Source: CAJINA01 sp964647585 (GTDB taxonomy: Bacteria > Desulfobacterota > Desulfobacteria > Desulfobacterales > CAJINA01). Taken from it: a stretch of DNA of 64,000 nucleotides. The notes beneath the pieces were generated by a model, which searched no databases, had not been told where the DNA came from, and worked only from the letters and a program-made list of their open reading frames with translations. Positions 8,778-17,707 of this stretch are shown here, piece after piece. How positions within the stretch are numbered: position 1 is the stretch's first letter; every line of letters starts with the position of its first letter. A program made the translations under genes and the position numbers. Where the stretch lies: the NCBI GenBank assembly GCA_964647585.1, contig CAZYGG010000006.1, positions 1 to 64,000 of the forward strand. Reading direction: 5' to 3'.

Positions 8778-9389
8778 CTATACTTTCTGCTCCACCTTCT
8801 CGAAACAGGGAATGCAGAGCGTCTGCCCGTCAAACCTTCTGGTGCGGGACTCCATGGTCACCTCACCGCACTGCTCGCACGCCAGGCTCTCCAGGATCCG
8901 TGCGGGACGGGGCGGCGGTGCGGGCGTCTCTTCAACCAGGAACATCTCTTCGAGGGGCAGCTGCATGTAGCGATCTGTCTGTGAGGCCCGCAGGGCTGTC
9001 GATCTGGCCTGTTCCTGTTCATTGGCCGTGTTGCCGAGGACTTTTTTCATGAGGTCCCGCATCTCCTTCCATTTGGCCGTCTGGGACGCAGGATTGAGCA
9101 GCGCCCGAAACCCCTGCCCGGTTTTGCGATCATAGAAGGAAAACGCCATTTTGCCATGGTCCCTGTGGATCAGGTTGCCCTTGCCGTAGGTGCAGCCGGT
9201 GAGAAACTGGATGGCGTCCAGTCCGCACATGTCGGTTTCGGCCACGGCTACCAGGTCGCTCTGGGCCGGTGTGCCCAGCCGCTCACAGGCCAGTTCCGCC
9301 GCCCGGATGCCGATGGCCAGGCCCGGGCAGGAGTGGCCGTGAAAGGCGATGGTCTGTTTAATTTTTTCTTCAGGATAGGTGCAGCTCAT
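8778..9389 (-). CDS. FmdE family protein with C-terminal zinc-ribbon-like tail
   Basis: A 203-residue protein. The N-terminal FmdE domain shows FHGHSCPGLAIGIRAAELA (about 14-32) and CGLDAIQFLTGCTYGKGNL (about 57-75), with conserved His/Cys metal ligands; the C-terminus has a Cys4 knuckle (CEQCGEV and CIPC, about 170-196). FmdE is named from the formylmethanofuran dehydrogenase operon; in bacteria it accompanies metal uptake or molybdo/tungsto-enzyme genes and its exact role is open. I placed the start at 9389 because AAGGAG lies just upstream. It overlaps the ATPase gene by 20 bp, so it is the last gene of the ABC importer operon. Confidence 0.88.
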   Translation of the reverse strand: MSCTYPEEKIKQTIAFHGHSCPGLAIGIRAAELACERLGTPAQSDLVAVAETDMCGLDAIQFLTGCTYGKGNLIHRDHGKMAFSFYDRKTGQGFRALLNPASQTAKWKEMRDLMKKVLGNTANEQEQARSTALRASQTDRYMQLPLEEMFLVEETPAPPPRPARILESLACEQCGEVTMESRTRRFDGQTLCIPCFEKVEQKV

Positions 9390-10164
9390 GTGCGTGACTC
9401 CTTTCTGGCGGGTCCAGGGGTATAACCACTGGATACCCGTTTTTCTGATGTATTTCAACCGGCAGGCCGTAGACTTCTTCGATGGTTCGGGCGCTGACCG
9501 TCTTTGAACTGCCGGCGGCATGGATGCGGCTGTCTTTTAAAAAGATGTACTTGTCCGCGTACCTGAGGGCGAGGTTGAGATCGTGCATGGTCATCGCCGC
9601 ACACACACCGTGCCCGTGCACGATGTGCCGGACCAGGCTGAGAATTTCGACCTGGTTTTTCAGATCGAGGCTGCTGGTGGGTTCGTCCAGGAGCAGCAGC
9701 CCCGGCTCCTGAACCAGGGCCCGGCCGATGGCAACTTTCTGCAATTCGCCGCCGCTCATGCGGTCGATGTAGCGCATGGCCAGATCCTCCAGGTGCAGGC
9801 TCTTTATGGCGCCGTCGACCAGGCGCAGGTCTTTGGGCGTCACCCGGAAGCGCACGTGGGGCCGACGCCCCATCAAAATGGCATCATAGGCGGTGAGGCG
9901 GCCGACGGCCTGATTCTGGGCCACGTAACCGATCCGCCGGGCCACGGCCAGGGCGTCCATTTTCAGCACATCCTGATCTTCGACCATTACGGTTCCCGCC
10001 GCAGGATTTAAAATCCCGTTGATGCAGCGCAGCAGGGTTGTCTTACCCACCCCGTTGGGGCCAAGAATCACCAGGACTTCACCCTTTTCAACCCCGAAAC
10101 TGAGGCCGTCGAGCACCCGGCGGCCGTTGTAGCCGAAAGCGACCTGGTCAACATTTAACATCAA
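9370..10164 (-). CDS. ABC transporter ATP-binding protein (FecE/BtuD type)
   Basis: A 264-residue ATPase with Walker A GPNGVGKTT (about 34-42), signature MSGGELQK (about 136-143), Walker B LLLLDEPTSSLD (about 155-166) and H-loop MTMHD. It belongs to the group powering uptake of siderophores, haem, cobalamin, molybdate or tungstate. It overlaps the permease gene by four bases and runs into FmdE, so permease, ATPase and FmdE are translated from one message. Confidence 0.92.
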   Translation of the reverse strand: MMLNVDQVAFGYNGRRVLDGLSFGVEKGEVLVILGPNGVGKTTLLRCINGILNPAAGTVMVEDQDVLKMDALAVARRIGYVAQNQAVGRLTAYDAILMGRRPHVRFRVTPKDLRLVDGAIKSLHLEDLAMRYIDRMSGGELQKVAIGRALVQEPGLLLLDEPTSSLDLKNQVEILSLVRHIVHGHGVCAAMTMHDLNLALRYADKYIFLKDSRIHAAGSSKTVSARTIEEVYGLPVEIHQKNGYPVVIPLDPPERSHAHELHLS

Positions 10165-11231
10165 CGGTTTTGCCCCCTTACAATCAGGTAAATGAAAACC
10201 GGTGCCCCCATAAAGGCGGTCAGGATGGAGACCGGTACGAGATGGGGTGCCAGTATCAGGCGGGCAACCGTATCGGAAACCAGGAGCAGGCCGGCTCCGG
10301 CCACGGCCGTGGCCGGTAGCAGAAAGCGGTTGTCAGCCCCGATCAGCCGCCGGACCATGTGGGGGGCCACCAGGCCGACAAATCCGATGATGCCTAAAAA
10401 GGCCACGGATAAAGCGGTGACCAGGGAGGCGATGAGCATACCGGCCAGGCGGATGCGTGCCACCCGGACGCCCAGTCCCCGGGCGGTTTCATCACCAGCG
10501 TCCACCGCATTGTAGTTCCAGGTGTTCAGGATAAAAAACGCCAGGGCTCCCAGCGTGACTACCGTCAGGATGCCCAGTTCCGTCCAGCTGGCCCGGGCCG
10601 TATCCCCGAAGGTCCAGAAGACCATGGCCGCCAGCTGCACGTCATCGGCGAAAAACTGCAAAAACATGGTCCCGGCCGTGAACAGGGCGCCGAGGGCCAC
10701 CCCTGACAGCACCATCGCCTCCGGTGAGGCACCCCGCATTTTTGAAACTGCCACGATCACCAGGGCTGCCGCCAGACTGAAAACAAAGGCTGACAGGGTG
10801 GTCAGGCCGGGGCTTGAAAGGGTTAGCGACCCCATGTGGATAGCGGACATCACGCCGGAATCGAGGGCCATGACGGCCAGGGCGGCGCCAAAGGCCGCTG
10901 CATGGGAGATCCCCAGTGTAAATGGTGAACCCAACGGGTTTCTCAGGACCGACTGCATGACCCCGCCGGAAACGGCCAGACCGGCCCCGGCCACAACGGC
11001 CGCCAGAATCTGGGGCAGGCGAATTTTCCAGACGATCAGGTTGTGCTGTTTCAGCACACCGGCGCCGGTCAGGGAGCGGATAACCTCCAGCAGGGAAAGC
11101 TCGGCCGCCCCCCGGGAGAGGCTGTAAATCGCGATCAGGCCAAGAATCAGGCCCCCCGCGGTGATAAGAAAGATTTTCCGCCCCACATAACGGGTGTAGT
11201 CCGGGTTGATGGTTCCGTCTTCAAGATGCAT
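10161..11231 (-). CDS. FecCD family ABC transporter permease
   Basis: A 356-residue inner-membrane permease with about ten hydrophobic segments. Landmarks are QILAAVVAGAGLAVSGGVMQSVLRNPLGSPFTLG spanning about 70-103 and the ATPase-coupling stretch FLGIIGFVGLVAPHMVRRLIG near 283-303. It forms the channel for a metal chelate or oxyanion delivered by the binding protein encoded upstream. It is separated from the binding-protein gene by a 91-bp repeat hairpin that could lower permease expression. Confidence 0.93.
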   Translation of the reverse strand: MHLEDGTINPDYTRYVGRKIFLITAGGLILGLIAIYSLSRGAAELSLLEVIRSLTGAGVLKQHNLIVWKIRLPQILAAVVAGAGLAVSGGVMQSVLRNPLGSPFTLGISHAAAFGAALAVMALDSGVMSAIHMGSLTLSSPGLTTLSAFVFSLAAALVIVAVSKMRGASPEAMVLSGVALGALFTAGTMFLQFFADDVQLAAMVFWTFGDTARASWTELGILTVVTLGALAFFILNTWNYNAVDAGDETARGLGVRVARIRLAGMLIASLVTALSVAFLGIIGFVGLVAPHMVRRLIGADNRFLLPATAVAGAGLLLVSDTVARLILAPHLVPVSILTAFMGAPVFIYLIVRGQNR

Positions 11232-11266
11232 GCAAATTCACCTTATCTTAAAATCAGTTCTGGTTT

Positions 11267-11357
11267 TATCACTCTGAGCGCGGTGAAGAGTCCCCGGCGG
11301 GTAAAGGCTATGCTCCCTCGTGAGGGATTCTTTGTCGTTTCACTCCTCAGAATGACA
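11267..11357. repeat. Short TGTCA-type inverted repeat inside an ABC operon
   Basis: It reads TATCACTCTGAGCGCGGTGA at one end and CACTCCTCAGAATGACA at the other, the same family as 2641-2731. It sits between the binding-protein and permease genes of one transporter and would form a hairpin in the shared transcript. Confidence 0.75.
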
Positions 11358-11375
11358 GAATTTAAACTAAATGCG

Positions 11376-12524
11376 TCAATCGCCCTTAAGTGGTATGCGT
11401 TTGAACGCTAGTTCCCCGAACGCGCCGTTCATCTGCTTGAAAACCGGGTTTCCGACGAGAAAAAGATAAATTTCGTCCGCCCTGGCAACCGGGTCGATGT
11501 CGGTGAACCGCTCCGGGAAAAACAAATTTCCCAGAAAATAGGCATTGGCCAGGATGGATCCGAAATTCCGGGTGTACCAGTTGTAGGGTAAAAGCCCGTA
11601 TACCCGGCCGTTTTTTACGGCTGTCAGGCTTCGGTAGGCCGGGTCGGTTTTCAACTCGTGCAGGGCGCCGGACCCGTTGCCCATCTGCAGGGTGGAAAGA
11701 TCCATGAAAAGAAATCCGGGATCCCACAACACGATTTTCTCCTTGGCGATATTACTGTGGCGCAGGGCGGTTTTTCCCATTTTGGGATCGTGGGCCAGGT
11801 TTCGCAGACCGGCGAAGACAAAGGGCGGATAGCCCGGTTCCGTGGCCTGGAAGCCATGGGGACCTTTAAAGGCGATACCGCCGACAAAGCAGGCGGGCCG
11901 TTGATCGTCCGGAATGTCCGCGGTGCGGCCTTTCAGGTCGGCGATGGCGGCGTCAAAAAATGAAATCAGCCGCCGGGCGCGTGCCTGCCTGTCGAGCACC
12001 ACGCCCATGATCTCGAGGGCCTGGTAGAAATGGCGGCGGTTGACCCCGAGATCGCCGTAATTCAGAATCACGACCGGGATCCCGGTTTTCTGCTGCAGTT
12101 CCACCGGGTCATGGCCCATGGCGGCAAATGTCTTGAAAATCACCTGGGGCGGCGGGGCCAAACCCAGAATCAGCTCCGGGTTGTCATGACCCCTGAAATT
12201 GCCGAAAAGGGGCAGGGCTTTGAATTGCGGGTTGGCCAGGGCGTAGGGGCGGGCTTCAAAGCGGGGCTTGCGCCTTTCCATGCTGTCCACGGCCACGGCC
12301 CTGTCCTGGGCTTCCAGGTAGGTCAGCAGGCGCAGGGCCCCCGGGCCGGAGCAGATGACCCGTTCCACCCGGTCCGGAATCTCAACCAGCCGCCCGGCGG
12401 CATCGGTGATGACCCGGGCCTCCACCGGGACGGCCAGTGCTAAGCACAGCACAAGTGCAATCCAGGTAACTACTTTGAATTCTATTGGTTTGTTGTTCAA
12501 CTTTCCTAAAAACAGAAAGGCCAC
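11376..12524 (-). CDS. Periplasmic metal-chelate binding protein of ABC importer
   Basis: A 382-residue protein with an N-terminal signal peptide (VVTWIALVLCLALAVPVEA, about 18-36) and the periplasmic-binding-protein fold of the iron-siderophore/cobalamin type (ARVITDAAGRLVEIPDRVERVICSG typical opening, then a two-lobe body). It feeds the permease and ATPase encoded next. The start is a GTG at 12524 with AAGGAG eight bases upstream. That GTG lies in one arm of a 9-bp perfect hairpin (see 12519-12561). The ligand is not evident; FmdE in the operon makes molybdate, tungstate or a metal chelate more likely than a siderophore (inference). Confidence 0.85.
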   Translation of the reverse strand: MAFLFLGKLNNKPIEFKVVTWIALVLCLALAVPVEARVITDAAGRLVEIPDRVERVICSGPGALRLLTYLEAQDRAVAVDSMERRKPRFEARPYALANPQFKALPLFGNFRGHDNPELILGLAPPPQVIFKTFAAMGHDPVELQQKTGIPVVILNYGDLGVNRRHFYQALEIMGVVLDRQARARRLISFFDAAIADLKGRTADIPDDQRPACFVGGIAFKGPHGFQATEPGYPPFVFAGLRNLAHDPKMGKTALRHSNIAKEKIVLWDPGFLFMDLSTLQMGNGSGALHELKTDPAYRSLTAVKNGRVYGLLPYNWYTRNFGSILANAYFLGNLFFPERFTDIDPVARADEIYLFLVGNPVFKQMNGAFGELAFKRIPLKGD

Positions 12525-12561
12525 GAAACTTTCTCCTTTTGAATGGATAGCCTTCGTGGCC
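12519..12561 (-). promoter_or_regulatory. Leader hairpin covering the GTG start of the binding-protein gene
   Basis: GGCCACGAA at 12519-12527 and TTCGTGGCC at 12553-12561 are perfect inverted repeats. On the minus-strand mRNA the 3' arm contains the GTG start codon and the 25-base loop contains the AAGGAG ribosome site. Folding would close the start codon, so translation could respond to a protein or ligand that changes the fold. Confidence 0.55.
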
Positions 12562-12598
12562 TGTTATTTATAATGAATTTTTTGAAAAGCTGATAGCC

Positions 12599-12620
12599 CG
12601 CCTCCAGGCGGGTTTTTGAG
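12599..12620. terminator. GC hairpin followed by T-run on the plus strand
   Basis: CCCGCC-TCCA-GGCGGG followed by TTTTT on the plus strand looks like an intrinsic terminator, but no plus-strand gene lies immediately upstream. On the minus strand it is in the 5' leader region of the ABC operon and might instead be part of an attenuator. Confidence 0.4.
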
Positions 12621-12700
12621 CATATGCCTAATAGTTTTTGTGTCTCCTGTCAAGAATATTTATCAACGCTGAAGCCGGACTTTTGACATGACAGGCGATA

Positions 12701-14332
12701 TCAGCCACGTATCACGCGTCCGGCCTTGAGGTCGCCGACGTAGGTCCCCTGTTTTACAATCGGTTTTCCATTCAGGAAAACGTGCGCAACCCCTTCCGGT
12801 CTTTCGGCGGGCCGGGCGGGGTCGTCGTAGCCATACCCGACAGTATCGGTGTCAAAACAGACGATGTCCGCCGCCTTGCCTTTTTCCAGGGTGCCGGTAT
12901 CTTTTATACCGAAGTGCTCAGCCGAGGCACCGGTCATGCGGTGGACGGCATTTTCCAGGCTGAACAGGTTTTTCTCGCGTACATAAGTTCCCAGGATACG
13001 CGGGAAGGTACCTGCGCCAGCCGGGTTGGGAAACCCGGCCGCTTTGACCAGTGCGTCCGTTTCGAAAAGACAGTAATCCCGGGAGAGGACCTTTTCCAGA
13101 ACCGCTTCATTCCCGGGCTCTCCGCTATAGGCGTGAAAGAGCATCAGGGTGGCGCCGCCACTCTCTTCGGCAAGGCGCAGCATGGCCTGAAATGGAGAAC
13201 ACTTCCATTGCCGGGCCACTTCGGGGATGCGCATCCCGTTGAGGTCCTCATACCCTTCGATGGCGACATCCATGATCTGGAAATCCTCATAGCCGAATCC
13301 CACCAGCTTGAATCCCACCGCCAGTTCCAGTTTCAGCCGCGTCCTGAGAAAAGGGCTGTGGTACGCCTGGGGTATTTTTGCCAGAAACCAGAAGGGGACC
13401 GGTGCCAGAATCGTGGTATTTCCGGAAGTAAAGGGGTAGGCGTCGATCATGATGTCCACCCCCCGCTTGCGGGCATCTTCCACCAGGCGGAGACATTCAT
13501 CCGCGGTGGACCAGCTGTTGCGCCCCACGAAGATGAAATGGGAGAGCTGCAGTTTCACACCGGTTTGCTCCGCCAGGGAAATGGCCTCTTTCAGTGCCAG
13601 GACATTGTGGGCTGAAAAGGTGGTCAACGGGTAGCAGGGAGATATTCTGGAAAATGCCTTCATGTGCATGGTGACCGGTTTTCCGGCCTCGGCCGCCACT
13701 TTGCAGAACGCGGCCAGCTCTTCAAGGGAGGAGTACATCCCCGGGTCGTATCCCAACCCAAAACTGAGGCCGCAGGCGCCCTCGGCCAATACCCGCCGGG
13801 CGTTGTCCAGGGACACTTTCAGTTCTTCAGCCGGCAGGTCGCCCCGGTCTCTCTGGCTGGTGTTGTAGCGGATTGAGGCATGCCCCGCCAGTTCCGCCAG
13901 GTTAACAATGCTGCCGTTTTTCTCGATACAGTCCAGGTATTCATCCATGGTCTCCCAGCGATATTCAAAAGGGCCGGCCTTCATCATGGATGCCAGGGTT
14001 TCAGTTTTGGCCCTCGCGGCATTTGTCATCGGGGCAGGTGAGATCCCGCAGTTTCCGCCCACAACCGTGGTGATACCCTGCGCAACCATGCAATTCAACA
14101 CCTGCGGGTGTTCGGACCAGGGGAGAACCCAATCCACATGCGAATGCATGTCGATAAACCCGGGTGCGATCACCAGCCCTTCGGCGTCGATGACCTGATC
14201 GGCCTGCGGCAAGCCTTCCCCCGCCTTGATAACGTCTTTAATCCGGCCATCGGCTACCAGCAGGCTGCCGTCAAAGGCGGGTGTTCCGGTTCCGTCGATA
14301 ATACTTCCATTTTGAAACAGCGTTGTGGTCAT
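12701..14332 (-). CDS. D-aminoacylase / N-acyl-D-amino-acid deacylase family amidohydrolase
   Basis: A 543-residue amidohydrolase. FIDMHSHVDW near 59-68 supplies the HxH metal ligands, GGNCGISPAP near 92-101 is typical of the D-aminoacylase branch, and MHMKAF (about 222) and LQLSHF (about 260) supply further His residues. The C-terminal beta-sandwich ends with GTLEKGKAADIVCFD. Members hydrolyse N-acyl-D-amino acids or related N-carbamoyl/lactam compounds in the cytoplasm. It is monocistronic, downstream of nothing obvious; the actual substrate is open. Confidence 0.88.
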   Translation of the reverse strand: MTTTLFQNGSIIDGTGTPAFDGSLLVADGRIKDVIKAGEGLPQADQVIDAEGLVIAPGFIDMHSHVDWVLPWSEHPQVLNCMVAQGITTVVGGNCGISPAPMTNAARAKTETLASMMKAGPFEYRWETMDEYLDCIEKNGSIVNLAELAGHASIRYNTSQRDRGDLPAEELKVSLDNARRVLAEGACGLSFGLGYDPGMYSSLEELAAFCKVAAEAGKPVTMHMKAFSRISPCYPLTTFSAHNVLALKEAISLAEQTGVKLQLSHFIFVGRNSWSTADECLRLVEDARKRGVDIMIDAYPFTSGNTTILAPVPFWFLAKIPQAYHSPFLRTRLKLELAVGFKLVGFGYEDFQIMDVAIEGYEDLNGMRIPEVARQWKCSPFQAMLRLAEESGGATLMLFHAYSGEPGNEAVLEKVLSRDYCLFETDALVKAAGFPNPAGAGTFPRILGTYVREKNLFSLENAVHRMTGASAEHFGIKDTGTLEKGKAADIVCFDTDTVGYGYDDPARPAERPEGVAHVFLNGKPIVKQGTYVGDLKAGRVIRG

Positions 14333-14462
14333 GTCATCTCCGGGGCTGGGGCTGGTGTGTTAAGTGCAAGCGCGTTTTGGCGTACATGCCTATCCGTAAA
14401 TGAGAGGAATTGTCAACTGAAGTTATGGATACCATAGGGAGGGCACCTGTCATCCGACAGGC

Positions 14463-15404
14463 TTATTTTTGCTGAAAGGAGAACGCGGCGCTTTCTGAAG
14501 GTACGCCCATTTCAAATAGGGGGGCCGGGTCAACGGCCGTGTTCTGCACGCTGACGGAAAGATGCAGATGGGCCCCGGTGACCCGCCCGGTGGCACCGGA
14601 CCGTCCGAAGACCTGCCCGCGCTTGACCGGATCGCCCACTGACACGAGCACTTCGGAAAGGTGCATGGACATGGAGACAACCCCGTTGCCGTGGTCGATG
14701 ACAACCGTGTTGCCGGGCAGATAAAATTTACCGACCAGCACTACTTTTCCGTCGGCGATGGCCGCGATGTCCGTACCCAGGGGTGCCCGGAAATCAAGGC
14801 CGGTATGCCGTCTTTTAGTCTCTTTGTTAAAAGTTCGGCGCAGGCCGAACCGGCTCAGCATCACGCCCTCTACCGGTCGGTGGAAAGGGACCCGCCATTT
14901 TCGCACTGGTGATACGGTACGCAGGGCTTTTCGTATGGCAGCGAGTTCACGTTTAATCCGCCCAAGGATTTCTTCCGGCGGCTTGTTCATCTTTGGAGCA
15001 ACTGAGAGCGCTTCCCGGGGGAATTCTTTAGGAACGATCTCAATGCGTTTCTGATACGTCCTGTATTCGTCAGCGGATTTTACGCTGACTGTTATTGTGC
15101 GCATACCCGGCCTGGCGTTCATACCGGTCCCCAGTATAGCCAGGGCCACATGGGTTCCGTTCGAAGCGGTAATAGACGGGTGGACGTGCCGATCACCCCA
15201 TGTGATTTTTACCGCGTCTAGTTTTTCAGAAGAGGAAAAGCGCACGAGAAAGGGCATGCCCGCGGCCACGGTTTGCGGGGCGGCAAAGGTTACCGGCGGA
15301 CCTATCTGGGGCCCTGCCATGGCGGGTGACGGCCATCCGCCTACGAGCGTCGTGAAAACCAGCCAATAGCAGGCCAGACGCAGATTGTTCTTCCAGGTTC
15401 GCAT
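14463..15404 (-). CDS. Secreted M23 (LytM) family metallopeptidase
   Basis: A 313-residue exported protein. A signal peptide covers about 1-30 (LACYWLVFTTLVGGWPSPAMA). The C-terminal LytM domain has RRHTGLDF near 200-207 (His/Asp zinc ligands) and AHLHLSVS near 282-289 (HxH motif), so the active site is complete. It should cut peptide cross-bridges of peptidoglycan or activate amidases in the periplasm. Residues 31-135 form a beta-rich domain. It lies upstream of the MsrA gene without clear coupling (about 98 bp gap). Confidence 0.9.
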   Translation of the reverse strand: MRTWKNNLRLACYWLVFTTLVGGWPSPAMAGPQIGPPVTFAAPQTVAAGMPFLVRFSSSEKLDAVKITWGDRHVHPSITASNGTHVALAILGTGMNARPGMRTITVSVKSADEYRTYQKRIEIVPKEFPREALSVAPKMNKPPEEILGRIKRELAAIRKALRTVSPVRKWRVPFHRPVEGVMLSRFGLRRTFNKETKRRHTGLDFRAPLGTDIAAIADGKVVLVGKFYLPGNTVVIDHGNGVVSMSMHLSEVLVSVGDPVKRGQVFGRSGATGRVTGAHLHLSVSVQNTAVDPAPLFEMGVPSESAAFSFQQK

Positions 15405-15502
15405 TAAGATATCCGCAAGCTGAGCGATTCCAAAACGATGTGTTTTTCAAAGGTCTCTTATAACAAACGCTGGCTCTACGGGCAATAACGGATCCCGGCC
15501 AA

Positions 15503-16300
15503 TCAACGTGCCAGATTCTCCAGGACACGCCGACCGGCTTCGCTTAATCCCAGGCTGTCGATTTCACGGACCAGTTGCGCGGTGCTGCCGTTGCCGCCAA
15601 TGTAGCCATTGAGCCGCGTTACGGCGGTGGAATCGATGAAATCACTGTTCAGGGGATAGATCCGGGCCATTGCGGCGGTCAGGTCCGGCCGTTGCTTGAG
15701 CAGGTATTTCTGATGATAGTTTTCGGCCAGGTTAAAAGAGCGCAACGGCGCCACTTCCGTGTGAATGGTGCGGCCGGTCTTTTGGGCCAGCGTGGTCCGG
15801 GTGTTTTCACCCGCCTGACGCTGTGTTTCGTCATGGTAGAAGATGGCGTTTTTGTACTGCGTGGACCAGCTCCGGCTGGTCGCTGTGTGGCTGTTCCAGA
15901 AGATCTCCAGCAGCTGTTCGTAGGAGATGCGCCGCGGGTCGTAATCCACCTGCACGGCCTCGGTGTGGTCGCCCAGGTTATTGTAATCCGGCTTTTCCGT
16001 TTGGCCGCCGGCGTAGCCCACCCGGGTGCGGATGACCCCTTCGATAATCCCGAACCGGGATTCAATGCCCCAGAATCACCCCAGGCCGAAAGTTGCCGTT
16101 GCATACTCGGCCGGTGCTTCCAGATCGACGGGTGGTTTTGAAACCGTGTCCGGCTTAACTTGTTCAGATACAGGCATAGCATTGCCTTTCGGTTCGGCGG
16201 CCGCCGATTCAGGGCCCTGAGAACAGGCCGACAATAAAACAATCAGGGAAAACGCCGCCATAATTTTTGACAAAGAAATGCACCTTTGTCCGGTTGCCAT
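15503..16300 (-). CDS. msrA: Selenocysteine-containing peptide methionine sulfoxide reductase A (lipoprotein)
   Basis: Read through one in-frame TGA, this gives a 265-residue MsrA. The TGA (16076-16078) is at the catalytic position of the GCFWG motif: ATFGLG-U-FWGIESRFG, then TRVGYAGG. Frame is kept on both sides, so a nonsense mutation exactly at the catalytic Cys is less likely than selenocysteine, and a hairpin follows (16046-16062). Start 16300 is preceded by GGAGGTGACC. The N-terminus is a lipoprotein signal (IVLLSAC), so the enzyme repairs Met-S-sulfoxide at the periplasmic side. No other Cys follows Sec75, so no internal resolving thiol exists. Automatic callers split it into 78- and 172-residue pieces. 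Confidence 0.92.
16046..16078 (-). promoter_or_regulatory. UGA codon and SECIS-like hairpin of msrA
   Basis: On the minus strand the TGA at 16078-16076 is followed after 13 bases by AATCCCG-GTT-CGGGATT, a perfect 7-bp hairpin with a GTT loop. Position and size fit bacterial SECIS elements, which lie just downstream of the UGA inside the coding sequence and recruit SelB. Confidence 0.8.
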
Positions 16301-16627
16301 GGTCACCTCCATTGTGCCTGCCGGCGTGGTTATGATTTATAAGATAAGTCTACAGTCTAAAATGTCTCCAAATTACGTTAGAAAATTGTAAACAGAGACG
16401 TCGCCCGGGTAAACGTCAGCAGGCGGGTGAATCGATTCGCTGGCCTTGTGGCCGAGGGTTTCAATGACGTGTACTAGAAGTGAATTACAGACACCGGCGT
16501 GGTTGCATTTTTAAAGAAAAGGGCGTATTATTTCCAGCCGTTGACTGACATTACATCTGGCTATCCGGGAGTGTCGGCGGCAGTGCTTTGAGGGGCGGAT
16601 ACCAACATTAAAACCACAGGCGTTATC
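16301..16627. other. Intergenic region without recognisable feature
   Basis: Divergent spacer of 327 bp between msrA and the MscS gene. I see no repeat, RNA or clear operator; it must contain the promoters of both genes. Confidence 0.4.
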
Positions 16628-17488
16628 ATGAATTTGGATGTTCAAGACATGAATTTAGATAAGATCAATGTAGAAAAGATCATCGACACAGTCATCGCTT
16701 TTACCAGCGAATATGCAATAAGATTTATGGTCGCCATTGTCGTCCTGGTGGTTGGCCGCTGGTTGTCCAGGAAGATATCGCGCCTACTCGCAAAGCTGCT
16801 GGAAAAAAACCACATCGACGTGACCCTGGTTGGTTTCCTGGAAAACATTACCTATTACGCCATGATGACACTGGTCCTGATTGCGGCGGTCGGGCAACTG
16901 GGTATCAACACGACCTCTTTCCTGACCATTGTCGGTGCTGCCGGCCTGGCCGTTGGTCTGGCCCTCAAAGACTCACTGTCCAACTTTGCCTCCGGGGTGA
17001 TGCTGGTCCTGTTTCGGCCCTTCACCGTGGGAGACCTGGTTGATGCCGGCGGCGTGAGCGGCGTGGTGGAACGGATTAACATCTTCAATACAGTCCTGAA
17101 TACCGTTGACAACCAGCGGGTCATTGTGCCCAACAGTGCCGTCACCGGCGGCGTCATCACCAACGTCACGGCAAATCCGACCCGGCGTGTCGACCTGGTG
17201 GCCGGTATCGGCTACGGGGATGATATCGCCAAGGCCAAGAAGGTCCTGATGGAGATCGTCCAGGCCGATGACCGGGTTCTTAAAAATCCGGCTCCACAGA
17301 TCGCGGTGTCCGAACTGGCTGACAGCAGCGTCAACTTTGTCGTTCGGCCCTGGTGCAAGACCGATGACTACTGGGATATTTACTCTGACCTGACCGAACA
17401 GATCAAGCTCCGCTTTGATTCGTCAGGCATCAGCATTCCCTTTCCACAGACGGATGTGCATCTGTATCAGGAGGCGGAATCGTCCTGA
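16628..17488 (+). CDS. Small-conductance mechanosensitive channel (MscS family)
   Basis: A 286-residue membrane protein with three hydrophobic helices (about 32-50, 72-92, 97-130). The pore helix is the Gly/Ala-rich segment AAGLAVGLALKDSLSNFASG near 103-122, followed by the beta domain FRPFTVGDLVDAGGVSGVVE and the family motif NQRVIVPNS near 161-169. It releases solutes on hypo-osmotic shock. Size and layout match E. coli MscS. Monocistronic. Confidence 0.95.
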   Translation: MNLDVQDMNLDKINVEKIIDTVIAFTSEYAIRFMVAIVVLVVGRWLSRKISRLLAKLLEKNHIDVTLVGFLENITYYAMMTLVLIAAVGQLGINTTSFLTIVGAAGLAVGLALKDSLSNFASGVMLVLFRPFTVGDLVDAGGVSGVVERINIFNTVLNTVDNQRVIVPNSAVTGGVITNVTANPTRRVDLVAGIGYGDDIAKAKKVLMEIVQADDRVLKNPAPQIAVSELADSSVNFVVRPWCKTDDYWDIYSDLTEQIKLRFDSSGISIPFPQTDVHLYQEAESS

Positions 17489-17707
17489 CAGTCGAATATA
17501 GTTATAGAGAGGGCCTTGTCTGATATAGCGGGTGGCTTTAACCTCAGCCCGGATAATTGCCATTGGCGGTTAAATCCGGTGATGTAAAACATTTGTAAAA
17601 CTGTCGATCCAGGTTGATAGGGTTAGCCGGTAACGATATAACTGACGGTCATTTATCAAGCATCCTGTAAAAATGCATGCCGGCAACCCGGTATCAGAGG
17701 AGAACAT

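Noticed and set aside
15503..16300. Reading msrA as a pseudogene or as two separate genes
   Set aside because: The only interruption is a TGA at the catalytic Cys codon, frame and sequence stay perfect on both sides, and a hairpin follows; selenocysteine explains this better.
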